Source: Chryseobacterium elymi (GTDB taxonomy: Bacteria; Bacteroidota; Bacteroidia; Flavobacteriales; Weeksellaceae). Taken from it: DNA of 64,000 nt. Each line of letters starts with the position of its first letter. The stretch's first letter is position 1. This document shows, in pieces, positions 38,520 through 47,437 of the stretch. The position numbers and the translations under genes are program-made. The stretch lies in NCBI RefSeq assembly GCF_003385495.1, contig NZ_QNUH01000016.1:18055-82054 (forward strand). The letters are read 5' to 3'. A model generated the notes under the pieces. It searched no databases. It was not told the DNA's origin and worked only from the letters and a program-made list of their open reading frames with translations.

Positions 38520-38527
38520 TAATTTCG
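38520..38527 (+). promoter_or_regulatory. Putative -7 box for the TPP-controlled receptor
   Basis: TAATTTCG, one mismatch to TAnnTTTG and the same TTCG ending as the thi operon box, ending about 7 nt before the riboswitch. No clear -33 box. Confidence 0.4.
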
Positions 38528-38533
38528 CGGCAG

Positions 38534-38607
38534 AAATAAAGGGGTGCTTTAACAAGCTGAGATTACACCCAATGAACCTGGAACAGATAATGCTGTTTAG
38601 GGAATTT
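38534..38607 (+). promoter_or_regulatory. TPP riboswitch upstream of a TonB receptor
   Basis: THI-box core: GGGGTGC, GCTGAGATTACACCC, TGAACCTGGAACAGATAATG and CTGTTTAGGGA. It should repress the receptor gene when TPP is plentiful. The 5' strand AATAAAGGGG (38535-38544) can alternatively pair with CCCCTTTTATT (38693-38703). That arm overlaps CCTTTTATTC (38695-38704), which can instead pair with GAATGAAAGG (38726-38735) around the receptor start codon. Confidence 0.95.
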
Positions 38608-38694
38608 TGAAAATGTATCAATGGAGCAGTATAACAACATACCAATCATTGCTAGACTGTTAAATTAGTCAATTGCTACATTATTTAATCCGCC

Positions 38695-38735
38695 CCTTTT
38701 ATTCATTAAATTTTAAAAATTTATAGAATGAAAGG
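38695..38735 (+). promoter_or_regulatory. Start-codon-sequestering hairpin of the thiamine receptor
   Basis: A 10-bp stem with one G-U pair. The ATG at 38728-38730 lies inside the 3' arm. The A/U-rich loop contains two AAATTT words that may extend the helix. Same logic as at thiS. Confidence 0.65.
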
Positions 38736-40866
38736 ATTATTTTTTTTAGGGCTTACTGTAGCCTCTGTGGCCTTTATCCAGGCACAAAATAGGGATTCCC
38801 TGAAGATCAGGGAAATTGAAGCTGTCAACTTTACCAAAAGACTGCCTGTTGCTAAAGAAATCATCAACGTACAGAAAGATGTAGACAGCAGGAATCTGGG
38901 GCAGGATCTTCCGATCCTTTTAAAAAATCAAACTTCTATTATCTCAACTTCTGATGCCGGAAACGGTGTTGGATACACGGGATTCAGAATTCGTGGAGTA
39001 GAGGGAAAAGGAATAAACGTGATGATGAACGGCGTTCCCTATAACGATTCTGAAAGCCAGGGAACATTTTTCGTCAATGTTCCGGATCTTACCAGTTCTG
39101 CCTCCCAGATTGTGATTCAGAGAGGGGTGGGGACTTCCAATAATGGGGTTTCTGCGTTTGGTGCGAGTATCAATGTGATCTCTAAGGAGCCGGATGAGAA
39201 GATGTATTTCAAGACCGATGATAGCTATGGCTCATTTAATACCTATAAATATTCAGCGGAGGCAGGTTCCGGGAAATTCTGGAAAAACAGACTTTCGGTG
39301 ATGGGAAGGTACACGCGTATTCACTCTGACGGATACATTGACAGAGCTTCTTCAAAACTGGATTCTTACAATTTCACCGCATTATTTGAAGAAGGTAAAA
39401 CAAGGCTTCGGCTGATGGCTTTCGGGGGGAAAGAAAAAACCTATCAGGCATGGAACGGAATTGACCGACCAACCTGGGAGACCAATCCAAAGTTCAATTA
39501 TTCAGGACAATATACAGATCTGTTTACCGGAGAAGAGAAATTCTATGATAACGAGACGGATAATTACAGACAGAACCATTATCAGCTTTTGTGGGAACAG
39601 AAATTCAATGATAACTGGCATTTGGAAACAACGCTTCATTACACCAAAGGAAGAGGATATTATGAAAACTATAAAAGGGTTGATGAAACAGACGTAGAGG
39701 CTACACACTATTCTCATTACAACCTGTCCATACCGGTAGTAAATGGATCTCCGGTGGAAATAACAGATTTTATCCGGAAAAAGTGGCTGGATAATGATTT
39801 CTACGGGGCGGTTTCCACGCTTTACGGAAAGCTGGATCATGTAGATCTTAACTTCGGTGTGGTTGCGAATCAATATTATGGAAGACATTTTGGAAATGTT
39901 ACCGGAGTTTATTTTCCACAGATCAATGAGTATGAATATTACAGGAATCGTTCTGTAAAAACTGAATTGGCAGGGTTTGCAAAAGCTTTATGGAGAACCG
40001 GGGATCATTTTGAATTGTTCGGAGATCTACAGATCAGAAATATTGATTATGACACCAAGATCCTGACTGCAGGAGACGGAGAAGGTGGGAATCTTGATAA
40101 AAACTGGCTTTTCTTTAACCCAAAGGCGGGAGTGAATTATAAAATCGGAAACGGAAAAGTTTTCCTTTCATACGCACATGCTCACCGTGAACCGAACAGG
40201 GATGACCTGATGAGTGATAATGAAGTAAAAGCCGAAAAGCTCCATGATTTTGAAGCAGGTATTGAAAAACAGTTTGGAATTTTATCTGTAACGGCTAATT
40301 TATATTATATGTATTATGTCAATCAATTAGTGTTGAACGGACAACTGAATAATGTAGGAGCATTTATCAGAACCAATTCAGGGAAAAGCTACAGAAGAGG
40401 TATTGAGATCGGAGCATTGGCTAAGCTTTCCAAGCAATGGGAGTTGACGGGAAATGTCAGCCTTAGTCAGAACAGAAATATTGATTTTAAGATTAAAAAC
40501 AACGGAACTCTTCAAAATCTGGGAGATACGGATATTTCATTTTCTCCAAATATTATTGCCAATCTTGGACTGAAGTTCAATCCTTCCAAGAGTTTCCTGT
40601 TTGCTTTAATGAATCAATATGTCGGAAAGCAGTATCTGGATAATACAGGAGATAAAAACCTGCAGCTGAAAGATTATTTCCTGACCGATTTCAATGCGCA
40701 GTATCAGTTTACCATTGCTCATAATGATATTGCTTTAAAATTACTGGTCAATAATCTGTTTAATAGAAAGTATGTTAACAATGGAGCTGTTTACAGTGGA
40801 GATCCATACTATTTTTCACAGGCCGGAACTAATTTTATGTTCGGGATCAGTTGGAAAATTCAATAA
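38728..40866 (+). CDS. TonB-dependent receptor, probable thiamine transporter
   Basis: 712 residues. Signal peptide KGLFFLGLTVASVAFIQAQ. Plug: REIEAVNFTKRLPVAKE, GYTGFRIRGVEGKGINVMMN, IQRGVGTSNNGVSAFGASIN. The barrel includes FLSYAHAHREPNRDDLM and ends FGISWKIQ. The TPP riboswitch directly upstream predicts uptake of thiamine, a precursor or a phosphate ester across the outer membrane; the substrate is inferred from regulation only. No inner-membrane PnuT or kinase gene lies beside it. A clear terminator follows. Confidence 0.92.
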   Translation: MKGLFFLGLTVASVAFIQAQNRDSLKIREIEAVNFTKRLPVAKEIINVQKDVDSRNLGQDLPILLKNQTSIISTSDAGNGVGYTGFRIRGVEGKGINVMMNGVPYNDSESQGTFFVNVPDLTSSASQIVIQRGVGTSNNGVSAFGASINVISKEPDEKMYFKTDDSYGSFNTYKYSAEAGSGKFWKNRLSVMGRYTRIHSDGYIDRASSKLDSYNFTALFEEGKTRLRLMAFGGKEKTYQAWNGIDRPTWETNPKFNYSGQYTDLFTGEEKFYDNETDNYRQNHYQLLWEQKFNDNWHLETTLHYTKGRGYYENYKRVDETDVEATHYSHYNLSIPVVNGSPVEITDFIRKKWLDNDFYGAVSTLYGKLDHVDLNFGVVANQYYGRHFGNVTGVYFPQINEYEYYRNRSVKTELAGFAKALWRTGDHFELFGDLQIRNIDYDTKILTAGDGEGGNLDKNWLFFNPKAGVNYKIGNGKVFLSYAHAHREPNRDDLMSDNEVKAEKLHDFEAGIEKQFGILSVTANLYYMYYVNQLVLNGQLNNVGAFIRTNSGKSYRRGIEIGALAKLSKQWELTGNVSLSQNRNIDFKIKNNGTLQNLGDTDISFSPNIIANLGLKFNPSKSFLFALMNQYVGKQYLDNTGDKNLQLKDYFLTDFNAQYQFTIAHNDIALKLLVNNLFNRKYVNNGAVYSGDPYYFSQAGTNFMFGISWKIQ

Positions 40867-40923
40867 TACGGAGGATAATTTACTGAACAGGGTTTAATAC
40901 ATTCAATTTTATACCTATTTATC

Positions 40924-40950
40924 AAAAGACTGTTTCGGCAGTCTTTTTTT
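40924..40950 (+). terminator. Terminator of the thiamine receptor gene
   Basis: AAAAGACTG-tttcgg-CAGTCTTTT followed by further T residues. Confidence 0.85.
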
Positions 40951-40989
40951 ATATCCTATAAATCTCTTCAGAAAGTCACGAAAAAATTA

Positions 40990-40997
40990 TAAATTTG
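40990..40997 (+). promoter_or_regulatory. Promoter -7 box of the HU-like gene
   Basis: TAAATTTG, exact consensus, ending only 7 nt before the ATG at 41005; the transcript would be nearly leaderless. Confidence 0.5.
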
Positions 40998-41004
40998 CTG
41001 CCAA

Positions 41005-41757
41005 ATGAATATTTCAGCTTACATTTTAGAATATCTGAAACAATTTGGAACTGTGACGGTTCCGGGATTCGGTGCGTTTTCGCTTAAAAACTCCAAGGCA
41101 ATTATTAATTCTGAGAACGGAAGCATCCTTCCGCCCGCCAGTGAGATCGTTTTCGCGATGGATTATGAGATACAGTCTGATGAACTGGCGGCTTTCATTG
41201 CGGCACAGAAACAGATGTCTCTGGAAGCATCCAAAAGCGACCTGAAGATCCAGACCGATTTTTGGAAGAAAAAACTTCAGGCAGATCAGTTTCTGGAAAT
41301 TCAGAACCTCGGGGTTATCCATATTGAAGATGATAAGACTCATTTCAAGGGGAAAAGAATAGAAGCGGGACATCCGGACTTTTACGGGCTTGAAGAGATT
41401 AGATTATCGGATATCAACAACGGTGAAAAGATCAGTACTAAAGAAAGTAAGGAGAAAGATTATACATTCAAAAAATCTATTCTTTGGATTTTTCTGCTTG
41501 TGATTCCTGTTTTAGGGATCTTGTATCTGGCGTTTACGCAAAGGGAACTTCTTTTCGGAAAAGAATCTTTTGATAAAGTTTCTGTCCAGACTTCTACACA
41601 CAGAATTGTAAAAGACACTGTAAAAGAAATAGTGCCTGGTCCGGAAGCGGCTGTTTCAGATTCCCTGAAAAAAGATTCATTAGCAAATCCGGTAGGAAAA
41701 GGCGTAAATCCAGTTCCGGCAACTCAAAACAACACTAAGACTCAATGGCAAAAGTAA
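41005..41757 (+). CDS. CCDC81-like HU-domain membrane protein
   Basis: 250 residues. The N-terminal ~135 residues are two HU-like domains of the prokaryotic CCDC81 type (ISAYILEYLKQFGTVTVPGFGAFSLKNS, then FWKKKLQADQFLEIQNLGVI). A single membrane helix is near residues 157-175, followed by a Pro/Lys-rich C-terminal region. Homologues in Bacteroidota often carry a SPOR domain, which is not seen here. It may link DNA or the cell division machinery to the envelope (inference). Its end overlaps the thioesterase gene by 13 nt. Confidence 0.8.
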   Translation: MNISAYILEYLKQFGTVTVPGFGAFSLKNSKAIINSENGSILPPASEIVFAMDYEIQSDELAAFIAAQKQMSLEASKSDLKIQTDFWKKKLQADQFLEIQNLGVIHIEDDKTHFKGKRIEAGHPDFYGLEEIRLSDINNGEKISTKESKEKDYTFKKSILWIFLLVIPVLGILYLAFTQRELLFGKESFDKVSVQTSTHRIVKDTVKEIVPGPEAAVSDSLKKDSLANPVGKGVNPVPATQNNTKTQWQK

Positions 41758-42296
41758 AAAAAGCGTCAGAATCTCTGACGATCATGACTAATATTGTTCT
41801 TCCGAACGAAACCAACTCTTTAAGAAACCTTTTCGGAGGTGAGCTTCTTGCAAAAATGGACCGTTGTGCCTCCATTTCTGCAGCCAGACACTGTGAAAGA
41901 AGAGTCGTAACAGCATCTGTAAATCACGTTTCTTTCAATCATCCTATCCCTGAAGGTGGAGTGGTTGTTCTGGAATCTAAAGTTTCAAGAGCTTTCTCTA
42001 CTTCAATGGAAGTGTATGTGGATGTTTGGTTGGATGACCCAATCAATCAGAAGAAAATTCACACCAATGAAGGAATTTATACTTTTGTTGCAGTAGATGA
42101 ATTCAATCGTCCTATTCCTATCCCGGATATGATTCCCGAAACAGAGGAAGAAAAGTTAAGACATGCAGCAGCCATCAGAAGAAAGGAGCTGTCATTGATC
42201 CTTTCCGGAAGAATGAAGCCTCTGGAATCTGTAGAACTTAAGAAATTATTCCAGGAACCGGAAGAAACAAAGGATTCAAAGAAGGATAAGAAATAA
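41745..42296 (+). CDS. Acyl-CoA thioesterase (hotdog fold)
   Basis: 183 residues. Hydrolyses acyl-CoA to free acid and CoA. Family segments: NETNSLRNLFGGELLAKMD, ASVNHVSFNHPIPEGGVV and STSMEVYVDVW, as in the YciA/cytosolic thioesterase group. The C-terminus is a Lys-rich tail. It is translationally coupled to the HU-like gene. Confidence 0.9.
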   Translation: MAKVKKASESLTIMTNIVLPNETNSLRNLFGGELLAKMDRCASISAARHCERRVVTASVNHVSFNHPIPEGGVVVLESKVSRAFSTSMEVYVDVWLDDPINQKKIHTNEGIYTFVAVDEFNRPIPIPDMIPETEEEKLRHAAAIRRKELSLILSGRMKPLESVELKKLFQEPEETKDSKKDKK

Positions 42297-42328
42297 AATC
42301 TTTCGTTGTAAGACCTAAACATAAATAA

Positions 42329-42744
42329 CACAAATGTCTGCACAAATTTTCACAAATGATTTGTACGGAGTAAATGGAAAAAATGATAACATCAGGTATT
42401 TCAGAAAATGATATATCAAAAGTGGTTTATGAAGCAGGATATCTTGTTCATAAAGAGTAAGCATAATCTATTGGTAGGGAAACAAAAACCAATGCCTTTG
42501 GTTTATGATGAAGTAAAGCTGAATGTGGGCTATAGACTGGATTTCCTTATCGAAGTAAATTTGTTTTAGAAATTAAGTCTGTGGAATCTTTAAATGACAT
42601 ACATCTTGCTCAAATTCTTACTTATCTCCGTTTAAGCAATTGCAAGCTTGTAATGCTGATTAATTTTAATAGCCTTCAATTTAAAAACGGGGTAAAAAGA
42701 GTAATCAGTGGTACGCTATGAAATTCACATTTGTGTCATTTGTG
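42329..42744. repeat. CACAAAT inverted repeats flanking the GxxExxY remnant
   Basis: CACAAATGT, CACAAATTT and CACAAATGAT occur at 42329-42360; CACATTTGTG and TCATTTGTG occur at 42727-42744. CACAAATGA (42351-42359) and TCATTTGTG (42736-42744) are an exact inverted pair. Confidence 0.5.
42374..42721 (+). pseudogene. GxxExxY protein, decayed
   Basis: The reading begins MITSGISENDISKVVYEAGYLVHKE and stops. After a shift it continues KQKPMPLVYDEVKLNVGYRLDFLIE, shifts again into EIKSVESLNDIHLAQILTYLRLS, and ends NGVKRVISGTL. These are the N-terminus, middle and C-terminus of the GxxExxY family (PD-(D/E)XK-like, unknown function). The defining GxxExxY segment itself is deleted, and in-frame stops and frameshifts are present. 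CACAAAT-type inverted words flank it on both sides. Confidence 0.85.
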
Positions 42745-42787
42745 AGAATAATTAGTGTAATTAGTGTTTAAATTATTCGTGTTAAAA

Positions 42788-43717
42788 ATGAAAATTCTTC
42801 TTTTAGATAAAAACCATCCTCTCATCACAGAACAGCTTTTGGCTAAGAATTTTGTATTAGAAGAAGATTTCACATCTTCCTATGATGAGGTTTGTCATAA
42901 AATTGAAAACTATGACGGAGTTATCATCAGAAGCAGAATTCCTCTGGATAAAAACTTTCTGGAAAAGGGGAGAAACCTGAAATTCATTGCCAGAGTAGGA
43001 GCCGGAATGGAAAATATTGATATTCCAGTTGCAGAGAAACTGGGAATTCAGTTGATTAATTCTCCGGAAGGTAACAGAGATTCAGTAGCAGAGCATGTTG
43101 TGGGAATGCTGTTGATTTTAATGAACCGACTTTTTATTGCCTCCCAGGAAGTTAAAAACGGAATATGGCTTCGTGAAGAAAACAGGGGGGATGAGCTTCT
43201 AGGGAAAACGGTAGGGCTTATAGGATATGGAAACATGGGGAAAGCGACAGCAAAAAGATTCTCAGGATTTGGCTGTAAAGTTATTTTTCATGACATCCTT
43301 TCCGGGCTTTCTGATGAATATGCTTCACAGGTCAGTTTAGACGAATTAAAGCTGTCTGCGGATATCCTGAGTCTACATATTCCGCTGACTTCTGAAACTC
43401 AATATCTTATTGATGAAAAGTTTATTTCGGAAATGAAAAAAGACTTTTACCTTATCAATACGGCAAGAGGAAAAAATGTAGAAACTAAATATTTAGTTGG
43501 GGCTTTAAAATCAGGCAAAGTAAAAGGTGCCTGTCTTGATGTCCTCGAATATGAAAAAGCATCCTTTGAAAACCTGGAAACTGAAAATGAAGACCTGAAA
43601 TACCTCCTGGAATCTGGAAAAACAATCGTAACACCACACATCGCCGGATGGACTTACCAAAGTAAAGAAAAGCTGGCACAAGTGATCGTGGACAAGATAA
43701 TTGCTTCCTACTGTTAG
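42788..43717 (+). CDS. NAD-dependent 2-hydroxyacid dehydrogenase
   Basis: 309 residues, D-isomer-specific 2-hydroxyacid dehydrogenase family (SerA-like, without a C-terminal ACT domain). Nucleotide-binding GKTVGLIGYGNMGKATAKR is near residue 140. Catalytic Arg in INTARGKNVE, Glu in LDVLEYEK and His in TPHIAGWT are present. The substrate is unclear: 3-phosphoglycerate, glyoxylate or hydroxypyruvate are possible. The ATG at 42788 is preferred over an in-frame GTG at 42764, which lies in the flanking repeat. Confidence 0.88.
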   Translation: MKILLLDKNHPLITEQLLAKNFVLEEDFTSSYDEVCHKIENYDGVIIRSRIPLDKNFLEKGRNLKFIARVGAGMENIDIPVAEKLGIQLINSPEGNRDSVAEHVVGMLLILMNRLFIASQEVKNGIWLREENRGDELLGKTVGLIGYGNMGKATAKRFSGFGCKVIFHDILSGLSDEYASQVSLDELKLSADILSLHIPLTSETQYLIDEKFISEMKKDFYLINTARGKNVETKYLVGALKSGKVKGACLDVLEYEKASFENLETENEDLKYLLESGKTIVTPHIAGWTYQSKEKLAQVIVDKIIASYC

Positions 43718-43870
43718 GAAAAATCTAAGGCAAAAGATAAAATTACTCATTGCCTGTGTCTTTATCCCTTTCGCAAGTTTCATCTTTTATGTTAAATAAT
43801 TCATAATATACGCTGCGAATTGAGAATTTATTTTGAGTTTTATTAAATTGCTGCTCATTTTTTGATACTC

Positions 43871-45133
43871 ATGACGAAGCGTAATTTTTTACTTATTGTA
43901 GCTGTTTTTTTATCTTTTATTTCCTGCAAAAAAAATTCTGAATCCAAACAGACTTCAGCTGAAAATACGACCAATCTTCCAAACTACGGAAATGTAGATC
44001 TGGCGAATGTTTTCACCAAAGAAGACAATCAGCTTGGAGATAAAGGAATACTCACAGGATACATCGACCATTATTATAAAAAGATCTGGGAAGGGGGAGA
44101 CCTGAGTGGGGGGATACTCGTCGCTAAAGGAGATGATATTCTGTTTGAAAACTACAGAGGTTTCGGTAGAGAAGGAAACCAGATGCCAATTGATAAAAAC
44201 ACACCGCTGCATGTAGCTTCCGTCTCAAAAACATTGACGGCTATGGCTATGCTGAAATTGGTAGAAGCCGGAAAAATTAAGCTCACCGATCGTCTTACCC
44301 AATATTTTCCGGGATTTCCTTATCCGGATGTTACTGTACAGACTCTGCTGGATCAGAGAAGCGGTCTTCCGAAATACGAATATTTTATTGCCAAAATACA
44401 GCCGGCTCCGGCAGAACTCTCAAAACCGTTTATTACCAATCAGGATGTTCTGAATATGATCATCAGGTACAAACCTGATCTGGCAAGAGATACGGATACG
44501 GGTTTTATGTATTGTAATACCAATTTTGCGATGCTTGCCTTATTAATAGAGAAGATCACTAAAACTCCATTCCCGCAGGCCATGAAAGAAATGGTGTTTC
44601 AGCCTTTGAAAATGGAACACACTTATATTTTTCAGGAAAAGGATATTCCTACGGCAGCACAATCCTTTTATTACGGCGGAAACAGACTCTATCCTTTGGA
44701 CAGGCTTGATCTTATTTACGGTGATAAAAATGTATATACAACACCAAGAGATCTTTATAACTTCTCCAAAGCCATGTTTTCAAAAGACTTCTTAAAGCCT
44801 GATCTGATGCAGATGGTTTTCACGCCATACAGTAACGAAAAAGCAGGAATGAATAATTACGGACTCGGTTTCAGGATGAAGATTTTCGATAATGGCGAGA
44901 AACTTACCTATCATAATGGATGGTGGCACGGAACCAATTCTGTCTTTGCCCATCTGCTGAAATCAAAAGTAACGATCGTGGCTATTGGAAACAAGTATTC
45001 CGGTAAAGTATATACAGCACTGGCTTTATCAGGATTATTTGAGGATTTTCCGGCTCAGAAGGATAAGCTGCACAGTATAATGAACGACAATAAAGATACT
45101 TTGAATGACGGACATGAAGTTTTTGGAGAATAA
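43871..45133 (+). CDS. Serine hydrolase lipoprotein (class C beta-lactamase fold)
   Basis: 420 residues. Lipoprotein signal with FLSFISC. SxxK motif at S117-VSK (HVASVSKTLTAMAML), Tyr motif YCNTNF, and a third motif around HNGWWHGTNS, as in class C beta-lactamases, DD-peptidases and esterases. Probably a periplasmic peptidase or esterase; antibiotic hydrolysis cannot be claimed. A TTG 9 nt upstream could extend the start, but the ATG gives a normal signal peptide. Confidence 0.85.
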   Translation: MTKRNFLLIVAVFLSFISCKKNSESKQTSAENTTNLPNYGNVDLANVFTKEDNQLGDKGILTGYIDHYYKKIWEGGDLSGGILVAKGDDILFENYRGFGREGNQMPIDKNTPLHVASVSKTLTAMAMLKLVEAGKIKLTDRLTQYFPGFPYPDVTVQTLLDQRSGLPKYEYFIAKIQPAPAELSKPFITNQDVLNMIIRYKPDLARDTDTGFMYCNTNFAMLALLIEKITKTPFPQAMKEMVFQPLKMEHTYIFQEKDIPTAAQSFYYGGNRLYPLDRLDLIYGDKNVYTTPRDLYNFSKAMFSKDFLKPDLMQMVFTPYSNEKAGMNNYGLGFRMKIFDNGEKLTYHNGWWHGTNSVFAHLLKSKVTIVAIGNKYSGKVYTALALSGLFEDFPAQKDKLHSIMNDNKDTLNDGHEVFGE

Positions 45134-45156
45134 TGTTTAATTTTGCTTAAACATAT

Positions 45157-46914
45157 ATGAAAAGACTTCTTCTATTATTCGTTATCTGTTTTCTTGTACA
45201 CTCATGTGCAAGAGTAGGGTCTCCAGTGGGAGGACCGAAGGATACCCTGGCTCCAAAGTTTTTAAGCTCTAATATTGACACGACAAGAGTCAATGTAAAA
45301 AGAGACATCCACGAGCTCAGGCTGGATTTCGACGAATATATTACCTTAAAGGATATCAATAAAAACCTGATCATTTCTCCGCCTATCAAAAATATAAAGC
45401 GGATTCTTCCTTCCAATATTGCCAATAAGTTCGTGATGATCCAGTGGGAAGATACCCTTCAGGCTAATACAACTTATAACTTCAACTTTGGAAACTCAAT
45501 TGCTGATAATAATGAGTCTAATATTCTTAGGTATTTCAATTTTGCTTTTTCTACAGGAGATAAACTGGATGACCTTTATATCAGCGGTGAAATTTCGGAT
45601 GCGGTAGCTATTAAAAAGAAAGAGGGTGAAAATAAACTTGTGGTGGGACTTTACCAGGTAAAAGATACCATGAATTACAGGCAGAAGCCTTATTACATTA
45701 CAAAAGTGGATGAAGACGGTTATTATGAACTCAACTATCTTACACCGGGAAAATATAAGATTATAGCTTTTGAGGATGAGAATAGCAATTCTATTTATGA
45801 TCCGGGAAAAGAGAAAATAGGATTCCAAAAAGAAGCTGTAAATGTTGAAAAGTCTGTTTCAGGATTGAATTTAAAAATATATCCTTCCAAGAAGCCTTTG
45901 AAATACGTTGAAATGAAAGAAAGTCCTGGGGGAGCTATCATGACATTTGAAGGAAACCCGGAGAATGTGAAAGTAGCTTCTGTAAACGAAAAGCTTAAGG
46001 ATATTAAAGTGACTCACCGCCCGAAATCTGATACGGTAAAGATCTGGTTTGATGCTGTAAAAAGCGATGTAGGGCAGACGGTTACTGAAAATCTTAAATT
46101 CAGCTACGATATCGGCAGCAAGCAGGATACCGTTTCCGTATTCTATAAGTACAACAAGAAAAATGCAATGGATCTTGAAAACGACAGCGGAGGTCCTCTA
46201 TTGGCTCCGAATTCTGACTTTAATATCAGATCCGGCTATATCATAGATAAAATAAGTCCTGAAAAGTGGACTCTGAAAGGTGACAGCTTAACCACCCAGG
46301 AATTTACTGCCAAAATCTCTGAAACAGATCCTTACCAGATTCAGATTCATTCAGATTTTGTGAATGGAAAAAAATATCAGCTTACGATTCCAAAAGAAAC
46401 AGTATCGTCTTATTACGCTAAAAATGTACAATCAAAACGTTTTGACTTTGAAGTAGAAAAAGTAGATCAGTTTGGAAGCCTTGCATTTAACATTCAGAAT
46501 GCACCGGAGGCCAGTTACTGGATTCAGCTTCTGGATGGTTCGGATAAAGTCATTTATTCAAGATATACCAAAGGTAACAGCGTGAAATTCGACATCCTGA
46601 AACCTAATGAATATATCGTAAGGATATTGGTAGATAACAACGGAAATAAATTCTGGGACGAAGCAGATTTTGAAAAAGAAACTTTTGCTGAAGATTCGTA
46701 TGTCTTCTACAAAAAAGCTGTTGTACGTCCATTATGGGAGACCAAGGAAGACTGGGACCTGAAAGATACCAGAACGCTCGATAATCCTAAAGGAAATATC
46801 CCTAAACCTACAGATATTCCTGCAGAAGAAACTACTGATGCAGCCGTGCAGAAAGAAGTAACCAAAGAAGTGAAGTCAGATTCCGGAAATGCAGTCCTGA
46901 CGCCGGTAAAATAA
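45157..46914 (+). CDS. Ig-like domain lipoprotein
   Basis: 585 residues. Signal with lipobox LVHSC. The segment RVGSPVGGPKDTLAPKF and the following LDFDEYITLKDINKNLIISP mark the N-terminal bacterial Ig-like (Big_5) domain of a conserved Bacteroidota lipoprotein family. A segment with YNYLTPGKYK-like features (YELNYLTPGKYKIIAFED) resembles a carboxypeptidase regulatory-type beta sandwich. The C-terminal ~40 residues are disordered and Thr/Lys-rich. Function unknown. A 152-residue haem-binding protein gene follows 4 nt later. Confidence 0.82.
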   Translation: MKRLLLLFVICFLVHSCARVGSPVGGPKDTLAPKFLSSNIDTTRVNVKRDIHELRLDFDEYITLKDINKNLIISPPIKNIKRILPSNIANKFVMIQWEDTLQANTTYNFNFGNSIADNNESNILRYFNFAFSTGDKLDDLYISGEISDAVAIKKKEGENKLVVGLYQVKDTMNYRQKPYYITKVDEDGYYELNYLTPGKYKIIAFEDENSNSIYDPGKEKIGFQKEAVNVEKSVSGLNLKIYPSKKPLKYVEMKESPGGAIMTFEGNPENVKVASVNEKLKDIKVTHRPKSDTVKIWFDAVKSDVGQTVTENLKFSYDIGSKQDTVSVFYKYNKKNAMDLENDSGGPLLAPNSDFNIRSGYIIDKISPEKWTLKGDSLTTQEFTAKISETDPYQIQIHSDFVNGKKYQLTIPKETVSSYYAKNVQSKRFDFEVEKVDQFGSLAFNIQNAPEASYWIQLLDGSDKVIYSRYTKGNSVKFDILKPNEYIVRILVDNNGNKFWDEADFEKETFAEDSYVFYKKAVVRPLWETKEDWDLKDTRTLDNPKGNIPKPTDIPAEETTDAAVQKEVTKEVKSDSGNAVLTPVK

Positions 46915-46918
46915 AGGT

Positions 46919-47377
46919 ATGGGTACAGTAAAGAAAGTATTATTCTGGACACTTGTTGCTTTTGCATTAATCCAGTTTATTCCCATTGATAGAGTAAATA
47001 AACCTGTAAATTCAGCAGCTAACTTCGTTGATGCAAAAAAGACACCGGAAAAGATCAGGAGCTTGATAAAAGGAGCCTGTTATGACTGTCACTCCAATGA
47101 AACAGTATATCCCAAATATGCTTATGTTGCACCTGTTTCATGGTCTGTAAAAAGCCATGTGAATGAAGGCCGGGAACATCTCAATTTTTCTGTTTGGGGT
47201 ACATATAACAAGGAGCTGAAGGAAAGCATGCTGAGCAAATCCATTCAGACAATCCAAAGCAAAGCGATGCCTATGCCGGGATATATCGTCTACCACAAAG
47301 AAGCTAATCTTACAGACGCTGAAAGAACATTACTTGTTCAGTATTTTGAAGATATGCTGAAATCAAAATCTTATTGA
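46919..47377 (+). CDS. Haem-binding domain protein
   Basis: 152 residues. One N-terminal helix (VLFWTLVAFALIQFIPI) anchors or exports it. ACYDCHSNETVYPKYAYVAPVSW has the CxxCH motif and downstream pattern of the haem-binding domain family common in Bacteroidota. It is probably a periplasmic cytochrome-like protein. Tightly spaced after the Ig-like lipoprotein gene. Confidence 0.85.
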   Translation: MGTVKKVLFWTLVAFALIQFIPIDRVNKPVNSAANFVDAKKTPEKIRSLIKGACYDCHSNETVYPKYAYVAPVSWSVKSHVNEGREHLNFSVWGTYNKELKESMLSKSIQTIQSKAMPMPGYIVYHKEANLTDAERTLLVQYFEDMLKSKSY

Positions 47378-47391
47378 TATCAAATAAAATA

Positions 47392-47419
47392 ACTCCCACA
47401 CATGGTAATCTGCGGGAGT
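47392..47419. terminator. Bidirectional terminator, haem-binding / NUDIX genes
   Basis: ACTCCC pairs with GGGAGT between convergent genes. Confidence 0.7.
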
Positions 47420-47437
47420 AAATTTCTTTATAATAAC

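Noticed and set aside
42764..42787. GTG start for the 2-hydroxyacid dehydrogenase
   Set aside because: It lies in the flanking repeat of the GxxExxY remnant; the ATG at 42788 begins the conserved beta strand MKILLLDKN.
43871..45133. Antibiotic-resistance beta-lactamase
   Set aside because: The fold motifs are shared with esterases and peptidases; nothing specific to AmpC enzymes was seen.
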